A stretch of 64,000 bases of DNA from Desulforhopalus sp. IMCC35007 (lineage in GTDB: Bacteria; Desulfobacterota; Desulfobulbia; Desulfobulbales; Desulfocapsaceae). Shown one piece after another: positions 26,932-35,819 of the stretch (positions are counted from its first letter, which is position 1; each line of letters starts with the position of its first letter). Below the pieces are notes generated by a model, which saw only the letters and a program-made list of their open reading frames with translations, had not been told where the DNA came from and ran no database searches. The stretch is from the NCBI RefSeq assembly GCF_005116575.1, contig NZ_SWCN01000009.1:124001-188000 (forward strand). The letters run 5' to 3'. The position numbers were made by a program, and so were the translations under genes.

Positions 26932-28098
26932 ATGCTGGAAGCACTACTCAATTTCTTCAAAAGCACAGGTTTTTTTGGTCTCACCTTTGGCTCTATTACA
27001 ATGCTGGGTGTTGCCTGCCTGCTCCTCTATCTTGCCATTGTAAAAAAATTTGAACCCCTACTCCTTGTCCCCATCGCCTTTGGAGTACTTCTCACCAACC
27101 TTCCCTTTGCAGGTATGATGGCAGCCCCTGTCATGGAGATTACAGAAAATGTCATCCATACCGTCGAGCCGGGAGGCCTGTTATATTACCTTTTTCAGGG
27201 TGATCATCTTGGCATCTTTCCCCCACTGATATTTATGGGGGTCGGGGCAATGACTGACTTTGGACCACTGATCGCCAATCCGAAATCACTCCTTTTAGGG
27301 GCTGCCGCCCAGTTCGGCATTTTCATAACTTTTATCGGAGCCATCGCCTCGGGTCTTTTCACCGCCCAGGAAGCCGCTTCCATTGGTATCATCGGCGGCG
27401 CTGACGGACCCACGGCCATCTTTCTCTCCTCAAGACTTGCGCCACATTTACTCGGACCTATTGCAATCGCGGCATATTCCTATATGGCACTGGTACCCAT
27501 TATCCAGCCGCCAATCATGAAAATGTTGACCACCAAAAAAGAACGGGTTATTCGTATGACCCAGCTGCGGGCGGTGAGCCAGCGGGAAAAAATAATTTTT
27601 CCGATTATTGTTACGATTGTGGTCTCTTTGATGGTACCTCCAGCGGCAACTCTCATAGGCATGCTGATGCTTGGCAACCTCTTTCGAGAGTGTGGAGTTG
27701 TCGGTCGGCTTGAAGATACGGCCAAAAATGCATTGATTAATATCATCACCATTTTTCTCGGAGTAACTGTAGGTGCTACCGCCACTGCAGAACAATTTTT
27801 AAAAATAGAGACCCTCGCTATTCTGGCCCTTGGAGTAACTGCCTTTGCCATCGGGACTGCTTCGGGTGTTCTTCTTGCAAAACTCATGAACAAGCTTCTC
27901 AACATGAACATCAACCCGCTTATTGGCTCCGCCGGTGTTTCAGCAGTACCCATGGCCGCGAGGGTGTCACAGGTGGTAGGCCAAAAAGAGGATCCGGGCA
28001 ATTTTCTCCTCATGCACGCAATGGGGCCTAATGTAGCCGGTGTCATTGGCTCGGCGGTCTCAGCAGGGGTATTACTTTCACTTTTTGGTAGCAATTAG
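26932..28098 (+). CDS. mmdB: Na+-translocating decarboxylase beta subunit
   Basis: A 388-residue polytopic membrane protein of the OadB/MmdB/GcdB family. It decarboxylates carboxybiotin and exports Na+. Key features are the [17 protein letters not shown] segment with the conserved Asp needed for Na+ and the late [20 protein letters not shown] segment. About ten hydrophobic segments are visible. It closes the mmdA-oadG-mmdC-mmdB operon; each gene has its own good ribosome binding site. Confidence 0.95.
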   Translation: MLEALLNFFKSTGFFGLTFGSITMLGVACLLLYLAIVKKFEPLLLVPIAFGVLLTNLPFAGMMAAPVMEITENVIHTVEPGGLLYYLFQGDHLGIFPPLIFMGVGAMTDFGPLIANPKSLLLGAAAQFGIFITFIGAIASGLFTAQEAASIGIIGGADGPTAIFLSSRLAPHLLGPIAIAAYSYMALVPIIQPPIMKMLTTKKERVIRMTQLRAVSQREKIIFPIIVTIVVSLMVPPAATLIGMLMLGNLFRECGVVGRLEDTAKNALINIITIFLGVTVGATATAEQFLKIETLAILALGVTAFAIGTASGVLLAKLMNKLLNMNINPLIGSAGVSAVPMAARVSQVVGQKEDPGNFLLMHAMGPNVAGVIGSAVSAGVLLSLFGSN

Positions 28099-28125
28099 GC
28101 TTTACAGAGCAGCACTGAGGAAATA

Positions 28126-28791
28126 TTGAGCATTTATGTACCAGAATTTAAAGCAACGGACAGCCAGATGAAAACAGAACAACTCAACGCAGATATTCAT
28201 AAACGGCTCGAAGAAGCTGTACTTGAAATCTTTTCGAGTTCAGATTTTCACAAGGCTTCTATTCGTGATATCGCCAACCGGGCAGGAGTCAGCTTCACCA
28301 CTATCTACAAACATTATGGGAGTAAGGAACAACTCGTATTTGCCTTTGTAGACATCTGGATGGGAAAATTGACGGATCGAATCGTCGACCATCTCCATGG
28401 GATCGAAAATCTCAAAGAAAAACTTCGCAAAGTATTCTGGCTGCAACTGGACTATTATGAACGGCACGAAGGGCTCGGCCGGATTGTCTTTATGACACTG
28501 CCCATGAAAACCTGGATGGCCGATGCAACCTTTGATCAGCCAAGAATGATGAGCCTGATGATAGATGTACTCCGTCAGGGACAGAACGAAAAAATACTCA
28601 ACCCCAACGTAAGGGCTGGTACACTTCTTGATTTTCTCATGGGATTTGTCCAGCGCAGTTTTTTCATGTGGATATTACGCGGCAAGACAGACTCACTCAC
28701 CGACCAGGCAAACGTCATGTTTGAAATGGTCTGGCAAGGAATGGTCAACCCTGAAAAACAGCTTCAGGACAAGACCGGAACAAAAAAATAA
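28126..28791 (+). CDS. TetR-family transcriptional regulator (second paralogue)
   Basis: Up to 221 residues. The HTH (ASIRDIANRAGVSFTTIYKHYGSKE) and the ligand domain (LKEKLRKVFWLQLDYYERHEGLGRI, TLPMKTWMADATFDQ, LLDFLMGFVQRSFFMW) nearly match the regulator at 23740. It lies 27 bp after mmdB and so probably belongs to that transcript. The TTG at 28126 has GAGG five bases upstream; an ATG at 28168 aligns better with the paralogue. Likely recent duplication around the mmd operon. Confidence 0.88.
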   Translation: MSIYVPEFKATDSQMKTEQLNADIHKRLEEAVLEIFSSSDFHKASIRDIANRAGVSFTTIYKHYGSKEQLVFAFVDIWMGKLTDRIVDHLHGIENLKEKLRKVFWLQLDYYERHEGLGRIVFMTLPMKTWMADATFDQPRMMSLMIDVLRQGQNEKILNPNVRAGTLLDFLMGFVQRSFFMWILRGKTDSLTDQANVMFEMVWQGMVNPEKQLQDKTGTKK

Positions 28792-28850
28792 CCAATACAA
28801 AAGTAGGAACCGCCAACAGGCAACAATTCTGACTTTTTGGAGGAACAACA

Positions 28851-29252
28851 ATGGAAATACTCAAAATTGATCATTTAGGAATCGCCGTTAACAGCATAGA
28901 CAGTGGAAAAAACTTCTGGTCCGATGTACTCGGCCTTAAATTTGAAGGCGCAGAAACCGTCGAGGAGCAAAAAGTGACAACTGCCTTTTTTCCTGTAGGT
29001 GAAAGCGAGGTAGAGTTGCTGGAGTCCACCTCTCCCGACGGACCGGTTGCAAAATTCATAGAGAAAAAAGGTACAGGTTTTCAGCATGTCGCCTTTCGGG
29101 TAGCAGATATTGAAGCAGCTCTCGAAGAGTTGAAAGAAAAAGGCATCCAGCTCATCGACCAGACACCGCGAATAGGTGCCGGTGGGGCAAAGATTGCTTT
29201 TCTTCACCCGAAAGCCACAGGCGGGATACTCGTCGAACTTTGTCAACGTTAA
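28851..29252 (+). CDS. mce: Methylmalonyl-CoA epimerase
   Basis: A 133-residue vicinal-oxygen-chelate protein that interconverts the (R) and (S) forms of methylmalonyl-CoA. Metal ligands are visible in IDHLGIAVNS (His), GFQHVAFRVAD (His) and GGILVELCQ (Glu). GGAGGAACAAC precedes the start. It sits between the decarboxylase operon and the mutase, as its role demands. Confidence 0.95.
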   Translation: MEILKIDHLGIAVNSIDSGKNFWSDVLGLKFEGAETVEEQKVTTAFFPVGESEVELLESTSPDGPVAKFIEKKGTGFQHVAFRVADIEAALEELKEKGIQLIDQTPRIGAGGAKIAFLHPKATGGILVELCQR

Positions 29253-29312
29253 TCATTTTCACAACCATATCAGATTGTAAGACCAGCGAGACTGGTAATA
29301 AAGGAGCAGATG

Positions 29313-31454
29313 ATGTCCCAGCATCCAGATTACACCAAATGGCAGGCCCTTGCCGAAAAACAGATGAAAGGCAAATCCATTGATACCCTCAACTGGAACA
29401 CCCCTGAGGGCATTACGGTAAAACCGCTGTATACCGCCGAGGATGTCGCAGGCCTTGATTCGGTCAACACCCTGCCCGGCATGGCACCCTATGTTCGCGG
29501 CCCCATGGCTACAATGTACGCCGGCAGGCCCTGGACCATTCGTCAGTATGCAGGTTTTTCAACAGCAAAAGAATCCAACGCGTTTTACCACAAGGCTCTT
29601 GCCGCCGGCCAGAAAGGGCTCTCTGTAGCCTTTGACCTCGCAACCCACAGAGGCTATGATTCAGATCACCCACGCGTTGCCGGAGATATCGGCAAGGCAG
29701 GCGTGGCTATTGATTCTGTTGAAGACATGAAGATCCTCTTTGATGGAATTCCACTTGACAAGATGTCCGTTTCCATGACCATGAACGGTGCGGTTATTCC
29801 AATTCTGGCCGGATATATCGTCGCTGCCGAAGAACAGGGCGTCAGTCATGATCAGCTCTCAGGAACCATTCAGAACGACATTTTAAAAGAGTACCTCACG
29901 CGAAACACCTATATCTATCCTCCGACCCCTTCCATGCGTATCATCTCTGACATTATGTCATTCTGCTCAAAGAATATGCCCAAGTATAACACCATCAGTA
30001 TCAGCGGATACCACATGATGGAGGCCGGAGCCAATAGTGTATTACAAACAGCCTTTACCCTGGCCGATGGCGTGGAATACGTAAAAGCTGCTATCAAGAG
30101 TGGGATGGATGTGGATGAGTTTGCCCCGCGCCTGTCGTTCTTTTTTGGCATTGGGATGAATTTTTTCATGGATATAGCCATGCTTCGGGCCGCCAGATTT
30201 CTCTGGCATCGGCTCATGAGTCAGTTCAATCCTAAAAACGTAAAGTCTTCCATGCTGCGTACCCACTGCCAGACCTCTGGCTGGAGCCTCACGGAACAGG
30301 ATCCGTACAATAATGTCATCCGCACCACCCTTGAGGCAATGTCTGCGGTGTTGGGCGGCACCCAGTCCCTGCACACCAACTCCTTTGATGAAGCCATCGG
30401 CCTTCCTACCGATTTCTCAGCCCGGATCGCCAGGAATACCCAGATCATCATCCAGGAAGAGTCTCAGGTATGTAATGTCATCGACCCTCTTGGTGGCTCA
30501 TATTATATCGAAGCTCTCACCAAGGAAATTATCGACGAAGCCCAGAAAATAATCGATGAAATTGAATCCCTTGGTGGTATGGCCAAGGCCATCGAAAGTG
30601 GCATGCCGAAAATGCGTATTGAAGAATCTGCTGCAAGAAAACAGGCACGGATTGATCAGGGAAGTGATGTTATTGTTGGAGTCAATAAATACAAATTGGC
30701 CGACGAAACCATAGACTTTGAAGTGCGTGAAGTTCCGGCAACTGTACGTGATGAGCAAATAGCCCGGATTGAACAGATAAAAGCCAGCCGTGACAAGGAC
30801 CTGGTCGCAAAGGCACTTGCAGATCTCACTGAAGCTGCCAAAAATGGTGGCAACCTTCTTGAAGCCGCACTTCCCGCTGTCCGGGCCCGAGCTACAGTAG
30901 GTGAGATTTCAGATGCTATGGAATCTGTATTTGGACGGTTTGTGGCAACAACCCGCTGCATTTCCGGTGCCTATTCGTCTGAATGTGAAGCCAAGCCCGA
31001 TGTCATCAATGCCATTAAACAAAGAACCACCAAGTTTCTGGAATCCCAGGGTCGTCGTCCACGCCTGCTGGTTACCAAAATGGGCCAGGATGGCCATGAC
31101 CGTGGTTTCAAAGTGGTTGCCAGTGCCTATGCGGATCTGGGCTTTGATGTTGATATCAGCCCAATGTTCCAGACTCCTGCCGAAGCCGCTAAAATGGCTA
31201 TCGAAAACGATGTCCATGTCGTTGGCGCATCAAGCCTTGCTGCCGGCCACAAATCCCTGATTCCTGCACTGATTGAAGAGCTCAAAAAACTTGGAGGTCA
31301 GGAGATTATCGTAGTTGCCGGTGGTGTCATTCCGCCTGTTGACTATGATTTCCTCTTTGAAGCAGGGGTCGCTGCCGTTTTCGGACCCGGCACACCTATT
31401 CCGGATTCAGCAGACCGAACACTGAGCTTGCTGGAAAAGAAATATCTCAGTTAA
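29313..31454 (+). CDS. scpA: Methylmalonyl-CoA mutase
   Basis: About 713 residues: a full-length single-chain B12-dependent mutase that rearranges succinyl-CoA and methylmalonyl-CoA. The barrel has [16 protein letters not shown] (catalytic Tyr) and [13 protein letters not shown] (catalytic His). The C-terminal cobalamin domain has the D-x-H-x-x-G motif in [11 protein letters not shown] and the later [14 protein letters not shown] segment. AAGGAG is 6 nt from ATG 29313 and only 3 nt from ATG 29310, so the second is preferred. meaB follows. Confidence 0.96.
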   Translation: MSQHPDYTKWQALAEKQMKGKSIDTLNWNTPEGITVKPLYTAEDVAGLDSVNTLPGMAPYVRGPMATMYAGRPWTIRQYAGFSTAKESNAFYHKALAAGQKGLSVAFDLATHRGYDSDHPRVAGDIGKAGVAIDSVEDMKILFDGIPLDKMSVSMTMNGAVIPILAGYIVAAEEQGVSHDQLSGTIQNDILKEYLTRNTYIYPPTPSMRIISDIMSFCSKNMPKYNTISISGYHMMEAGANSVLQTAFTLADGVEYVKAAIKSGMDVDEFAPRLSFFFGIGMNFFMDIAMLRAARFLWHRLMSQFNPKNVKSSMLRTHCQTSGWSLTEQDPYNNVIRTTLEAMSAVLGGTQSLHTNSFDEAIGLPTDFSARIARNTQIIIQEESQVCNVIDPLGGSYYIEALTKEIIDEAQKIIDEIESLGGMAKAIESGMPKMRIEESAARKQARIDQGSDVIVGVNKYKLADETIDFEVREVPATVRDEQIARIEQIKASRDKDLVAKALADLTEAAKNGGNLLEAALPAVRARATVGEISDAMESVFGRFVATTRCISGAYSSECEAKPDVINAIKQRTTKFLESQGRRPRLLVTKMGQDGHDRGFKVVASAYADLGFDVDISPMFQTPAEAAKMAIENDVHVVGASSLAAGHKSLIPALIEELKKLGGQEIIVVAGGVIPPVDYDFLFEAGVAAVFGPGTPIPDSADRTLSLLEKKYLS

Positions 31455-31467
31455 CATCTCAGTCGCT

Positions 31468-31506
31468 AACAGGTGGACAGCTCGCTTGCTATTCTGTCCA
31501 CCTGTT
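31468..31506 (+). terminator. Strong hairpin between the mutase and meaB genes
   Basis: AACAGGTGGACAG and CTGTCCACCTGTT form a perfect 13-bp stem with a 13-nt loop, 14 nt after the mutase stop. What follows (GCTATTTTATGG) has a weak T-run, so it may end most transcription or guard the 3' end rather than act as a full terminator. Confidence 0.55.
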
Positions 31507-31564
31507 GCTATTTTATGGTTCCGTAACGCTTTAGAATTTTTTTTTCTGTTGATATTTCCACCGG

Positions 31565-32551
31565 GTGCAAGACATGTTTACATCAGCTACAGACTATGTT
31601 TCCGGCATTCTCGCAGGTGACAGGCGCACTCTTGCAAGGACCATTACCCTTATTGAAAGTGTTCTTCCTGCCCACCAGGAACTCGCACGTAAAATCGTCG
31701 ATCAGTTGCTGCCCCATACTGGAAAATCTGTGCGGATTGGTATTACAGGTGTGCCCGGTGCTGGAAAAAGTACTTATATCGAATCCTTTGGTACCATGCT
31801 CACCGAAAAGGGCCACAGGGTGGCAGTTCTTGCAATCGACCCAAGCAGCACCCGAAGTGGTGGCTCCATCCTTGGTGACAAAACCCGAATGGAAAAACTG
31901 GCGGTAAACGACAGGGCATTCATCCGCCCCTCTCCTTCCAGCGGCACCTTAGGTGGGGTTGGTCGTAAAACCCGGGAGACGATGCTTGCCTGTGAGGCCG
32001 CCGGCTACGATGTTGTGATCATTGAAACGGTGGGAGTCGGCCAGTCAGAAACTACAGTTGCCTCGATGGTTGATTTTTTCCTTGTTCTTATGATAGCAGG
32101 CGCCGGCGATGAACTGCAGGGCATAAAAAAAGGTGTACTTGAGGTGGCCGATGCCATCGTCATCAACAAGGCAGATGGCGACAATATCAACAGGGCCAAG
32201 ATGGCCAGAAGAGAATACGAAGCAGCCCTGCATATGCTCATGCCAGCGAGCGCAAACTGGAGTCCGCCCGTTCTCACATGCAGTTCACTTTTTTCCGAAG
32301 GCATTGAGACAATCTGGGAGACCATCCTCGACCACAAACAGAGATTCATCAAAAGTGGCGAATTTGATGTAAAGCGAAGAGAGCAGGCTCTGGAATGGAT
32401 GCATTTTCTGCTGGAAGACGGCCTTAGAACCTGGTTTTATACCAACCCTGAGGTTGCCCAGCTTCTACCGGGCCTTAAAAAAGACATTGCCCAGCTTAAA
32501 ATATCCCCCACAGCCGCCGCAGACAGGCTTCTTGCTTTACTCAAAAGATAA
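31565..32551 (+). CDS. meaB: Methylmalonyl-CoA mutase-associated GTPase MeaB
   Basis: A 328-residue G3E GTPase that protects and reloads the mutase with cofactor. Walker A is GVPGAGKST (about residue 61), switch II region IETVGVGQSE and the guanine motif VINKAD; ELQGIKKGVLEVAD is also typical. The start is GTG 31565 or ATG 31574; no good SD decides. A strong hairpin separates it from the mutase, so its level may be lower. Confidence 0.94.
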   Translation: MQDMFTSATDYVSGILAGDRRTLARTITLIESVLPAHQELARKIVDQLLPHTGKSVRIGITGVPGAGKSTYIESFGTMLTEKGHRVAVLAIDPSSTRSGGSILGDKTRMEKLAVNDRAFIRPSPSSGTLGGVGRKTRETMLACEAAGYDVVIIETVGVGQSETTVASMVDFFLVLMIAGAGDELQGIKKGVLEVADAIVINKADGDNINRAKMARREYEAALHMLMPASANWSPPVLTCSSLFSEGIETIWETILDHKQRFIKSGEFDVKRREQALEWMHFLLEDGLRTWFYTNPEVAQLLPGLKKDIAQLKISPTAAADRLLALLKR

Positions 32552-32570
32552 AAGAAGGAGCAGATGCCAG

Positions 32571-33086
32571 CTATTCTTCCTTGTACCAGCCTGAATATTT
32601 AATATAGTTATTGGCAATTCTCTCAATTTCTCCCGCGATCAGCTCGCCGCTAATATCCTTTATTTTGCGTGCTGGAATGCCTGCGTAAATTGAAGCACCT
32701 TCCACCTTGGTGCCCTGGGTAACCACAGCACCTGCTGCGATAATAGTATTACTTTCCACTACACAATCATCCATCACAATGGAGCCCATGCCAATGAGCA
32801 CATTGTCTTTTATCGTACAGCCATGAACTATTGCATTATGGCCTACAGAGACATTGTTGCCAATATTGGTCGGAAATTTTTCATAGGTACAATGAACCAC
32901 AGCACCATCCTGGATATTGACCTTATTACCCATGCGAATATAGTTCACATCACCTCTGATGACCGCCCCGTACCATATGGAACATTGATCGCCCATCACC
33001 ACATCTCCAACAAGCACACAGTTTTCAGCAAAAAAACAATCCTTGCCGTAAGTCGGTGTGTACCCATTTAACTCTCGAAGTATCAT
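32571..33086 (-). CDS. Gamma-class carbonic anhydrase family protein
   Basis: A 171-residue left-handed beta-helix protein of the YrdA/PaaY/CamH type, with hexapeptide repeats throughout. Metal-binding histidines are in GAVVHCT and VGHNAIVHGC. Start ATG 33086 has GAGGAGG upstream, so the longer open frame is not used. It lies 122 bp after the 5S-like gene, with a hairpin between. Supplying or removing CO2/bicarbonate for carboxyl-transfer enzymes would fit, but many family members show little activity. Confidence 0.88.
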   Translation of the reverse strand: MILRELNGYTPTYGKDCFFAENCVLVGDVVMGDQCSIWYGAVIRGDVNYIRMGNKVNIQDGAVVHCTYEKFPTNIGNNVSVGHNAIVHGCTIKDNVLIGMGSIVMDDCVVESNTIIAAGAVVTQGTKVEGASIYAGIPARKIKDISGELIAGEIERIANNYIKYSGWYKEE

Positions 33087-33118
33087 TGCGGCCTCCTCAT
33101 TTTCCTCAGAGAACAAAC

Positions 33119-33146
33119 AGGCCCCATTGATATTTCAATGAGGCCT
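33119..33146 (-). terminator. Hairpin after the 5S-like carboxyltransferase gene
   Basis: On the minus strand AGGCCTCATTGA pairs with TCAATGGGGCCT across a 4-nt AATA loop, with one mismatch, followed by GTTTGTT. It lies between the 5S-like stop (33209) and the carbonic anhydrase start, so it is an attenuating or partial terminator. Confidence 0.5.
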
Positions 33147-33208
33147 GCAGTTATCCGTTCATACGACCAGAGTAAAAAATGGTTCCTGGTCGCTTACTCT
33201 TTAAGGTG

Positions 33209-35176
33209 TCAGACAATAGCGCAGAGAACCGCCCCTTTTGCAACCGTGTCACCACTTGCAAATTTAATTCCCTGGACCGTACCATCACAGGGTGCGGTGA
33301 GGCTGTTCTCCATTTTCATCGCTTCCAGAACGACAACTGTATCACCCTTCTTCACCGTATCCCCGGATTTTTTCGCAAAACTGACAATCATCCCAGGCAT
33401 TGGTGCCAGCATAAGGGTTCCATCACCCACAGCCTCAGGAACTGGTGGAGCCGCTGCCGCAGGAGCTGCAACAGGAGCTTTCCGTGCAGGGGCAGCCGCC
33501 TGGACAGGTCTTGTCTGCTGGACAGGAGCTGAAAATGCCTGCATCTCTCCTGTGGGATCAACCTCAACACTGAAATATTCATTATCCACAAAGACATTAA
33601 AAGATCTGATGTTTTCAGATTTTTCCGGTGCATCTGCCTTCGCCTCAACAAGCAGGCCAGCTTTGGCCTTTTTGATTATCTCGTCTTTCTTCTTCACTTC
33701 CTCCATGGTTATCGGCTTTACAGATGCAGGGGGCTCAGCCTTGCCATATTTCCACTCAAGGAATTTACGCCCGGTAACAGGGAACTGGGCATAAAGAATG
33801 AGATCGTCCATATCAACCGCCAGATCTCCAATCTCCGCTTTTGCCTTATCCAGTTCAGGCTCAAGTACCTCAGCAGGACGACAGGTAATCGGCTCTTCAC
33901 CACGAGGATATCCCTTGAGCGCTTTTTTCTGTAACTCCGCATTAATCGGCACTGCAGTTTTTCCATAAAGTCCGTAACATAAATCCTTCACCTGGCCGGT
34001 GATCATCTTGTAGCGCTCATCGGGAGTGTCATGAAGGACGTTATTGACGGTCTGTACGCCAACGATCTGGCTGGTCGGAGTAACCAGAGGAATCTGGCCC
34101 AGATCTTTACGCACCTTAGGCAATTCCTTGTAGACCTCATCAATCTTATCCAGTGCATCCATTTCCCGTAACTGATTGACGAGATTTGACAGCATACCAC
34201 CAGGGGTCTGGTGCAGAAGAACATTGATATCAATGATTGATACCTTCGAGTCATCGAGCAGGTGTTTATATTTAGGCAGAATTTCTTTTTCGAATATCTC
34301 ATTAATCGCTGCCAGTTTTTTAATATCAAAACCAGTGTCACGATTTGTTCCAAGGAGTGTCATTACCAGCGGCTCAACTGCAGCATGGGAGGTCCTGTAA
34401 GCATACGGTGTCATACAGGTATCGATTATATCAACACCAGCCTCTATTGCCTTCAGATGAGTCATTGGCGACATACCTGAGGTAAAGTGACTATGGAGAT
34501 GAATCGGAACTGAAACGGCTTTTTTGAGGGCCTTAATCAACGGATATGCGTCGTATGGCGCCATAAGACCAGCCATGTCTTTTACACAGATGGAGTCTGC
34601 ACCCATGGATTCAAGAGATTTGGCCCTGTCCGTATAGTAATCAAGGTTATATACTTCTCCACCAAGACGCGGTTCGGTCAGGGTATAGCAAATACATCCC
34701 TGAAAATGCTTCCCGCTCTTTTTGATCTGCTTGACGACGGTTTCAAAGTTTCGATAATCGTTGAGTGCGTCAAAGGTCCTAAATACATCCATACCGTTTT
34801 CAGCGGCCCTATCAACAAAAGCATAGGCCAGGTCATCGGCGTAATTTCTGTATCCGACCAGATTCTGTGCCCGCAGCAGCATGGAAAACGGCGTCTTTTT
34901 AATATAGCGTTTCAGTGTTCGTAAACGCTCCCATGGATCCTCATTAAGAAACCGATGCATGGTGTCAAAGGTTGCTCCACCCCAGGTCTCAATAGCCCAG
35001 AACCCAACTTCATCCATCATCTCCGCCACTGGAATCATATCTTCTGTCCGTCCGCGTGTGGCAAACAAAGACTGATGCCCGTCCCGCAGTGACAGATCCA
35101 TAATCTTCAGGGGATTCTTTGCCGCAGCCCGGTCAGGCGCATAGTTTAATGGGGTCATCTTTACTTGATCGCTCAT
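33209..35176 (-). CDS. oadA: Pyruvate/oxaloacetate carboxyltransferase (transcarboxylase 5S-like) with fused biotin domain
   Basis: 655 residues. The N-terminal TIM barrel carries LRDGHQSLFATRGRTEDM, SICVKDMAGLM (the lysine that is carboxylated) and PIHLHSHFTSGMS (metal His). A PYC_OADA domain follows. After an Ala/Pro linker comes a biotinyl domain with VVLEAMKMENSL. It exchanges CO2 between pyruvate/oxaloacetate and biotin. With the 12S-like gene at 35820 in the same operon, the likely complex is methylmalonyl-CoA:pyruvate transcarboxylase, with 1.3S and 5S functions fused. Pyruvate carboxylase subunit B or oxaloacetate decarboxylase alpha are alternatives; no biotin carboxylase gene is in the window. 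Confidence 0.88.
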   Translation of the reverse strand: MSDQVKMTPLNYAPDRAAAKNPLKIMDLSLRDGHQSLFATRGRTEDMIPVAEMMDEVGFWAIETWGGATFDTMHRFLNEDPWERLRTLKRYIKKTPFSMLLRAQNLVGYRNYADDLAYAFVDRAAENGMDVFRTFDALNDYRNFETVVKQIKKSGKHFQGCICYTLTEPRLGGEVYNLDYYTDRAKSLESMGADSICVKDMAGLMAPYDAYPLIKALKKAVSVPIHLHSHFTSGMSPMTHLKAIEAGVDIIDTCMTPYAYRTSHAAVEPLVMTLLGTNRDTGFDIKKLAAINEIFEKEILPKYKHLLDDSKVSIIDINVLLHQTPGGMLSNLVNQLREMDALDKIDEVYKELPKVRKDLGQIPLVTPTSQIVGVQTVNNVLHDTPDERYKMITGQVKDLCYGLYGKTAVPINAELQKKALKGYPRGEEPITCRPAEVLEPELDKAKAEIGDLAVDMDDLILYAQFPVTGRKFLEWKYGKAEPPASVKPITMEEVKKKDEIIKKAKAGLLVEAKADAPEKSENIRSFNVFVDNEYFSVEVDPTGEMQAFSAPVQQTRPVQAAAPARKAPVAAPAAAAPPVPEAVGDGTLMLAPMPGMIVSFAKKSGDTVKKGDTVVVLEAMKMENSLTAPCDGTVQGIKFASGDTVAKGAVLCAIV

Positions 35177-35214
35177 CCTGTATTCCCTCCTACCTTCTCA
35201 ATGTTGAAAGTAAA

Positions 35215-35418
35215 TCAAAAGCGGGTAAATGTACGCATTTGGATTAGTCTCCGCAAAGCCATCATCTCCTGACGACCACTATGGCCCCACATACTCGTCT
35301 GTGTTCCGGGAGCTGCTTGCTCAGAAACCATCTGCTCTTCCTGGGCAGCCTGTTCCTGCTGCAGATAGACACTTACAGCAGCAAGAGCTGCAGCCATCTT
35401 TTTACTTTTTTTTGCCAT
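35215..35418 (-). CDS. Small epsilon-like/OadG-tail-like carboxyltransferase accessory protein
   Basis: 67 residues: a basic start (MAKKSKKMAAALAAVSVYLQ), an acidic/Gln middle and a C-terminus WGHSGRQEMMALRR. The helix plus W..(A/S)GRxE(Q/M)M pattern is the C-terminal signature seen in OadG-family proteins (compare WNRAGIIEQMNSR of the protein at 26082), but there is no membrane helix. It lies between the 12S- and 5S-like genes, where Propionibacterium and Veillonella-type systems also carry small subunits. The similarity is short, so the call is tentative. Start ATG 35418; a GTG two codons upstream is possible. Confidence 0.6.
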   Translation of the reverse strand: MAKKSKKMAAALAAVSVYLQQEQAAQEEQMVSEQAAPGTQTSMWGHSGRQEMMALRRLIQMRTFTRF

Positions 35419-35465
35419 TGGCACACCCGTTTCATTACATATTGCGATAAACTCAGGTAACGTGT

Positions 35466-35750
35466 CTACGCGCTGTACATTGCGTATTCTGTCTCTTCTC
35501 CGAGTATATTGTCTATTTCAGTCTGAATTTCTATTCGTTTAGGATTATTTACCCAGCGGTTCCAATCCTCAACGGACCTCCAGCTGCTGATAACCATGCA
35601 TTCATCTTTTTTATCGATTCGCCCCAGGGTTTCGCCTGAAATATACCCTTCCTGCTCTAAAGTAAGAGTACGTAGTCTTTTCAGCAGCACAGTCAGTTTT
35701 AAAATATTCTCCTGCTGCACTTTCCGCTTTATAAAAATCTTCACCGTCAT
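35466..35750 (-). CDS. Antibiotic-biosynthesis-monooxygenase (ABM) fold protein
   Basis: A 94-residue dimeric alpha/beta-barrel-type protein. It has the MTVKIFIKRKV start, LLKRLRTLTLEQEGYISGE and the SSWRSVEDWNRWVNNPKR segment typical of the ABM family. Members include haem-degrading enzymes and quinol monooxygenases, but many have no known activity. AAGGAGATTCCC before ATG 35750 fixes the start. It is embedded in the transcarboxylase operon between the 12S- and epsilon-like genes; the reason is unknown. Confidence 0.8.
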   Translation of the reverse strand: MTVKIFIKRKVQQENILKLTVLLKRLRTLTLEQEGYISGETLGRIDKKDECMVISSWRSVEDWNRWVNNPKRIEIQTEIDNILGEETEYAMYSA

Positions 35751-35819
35751 GGGAATCTCCTTCAAAAGTGAACAATCAGAACATCATCCTTTCAGCACTC
35801 TTTAGTGACATTTCTCATA

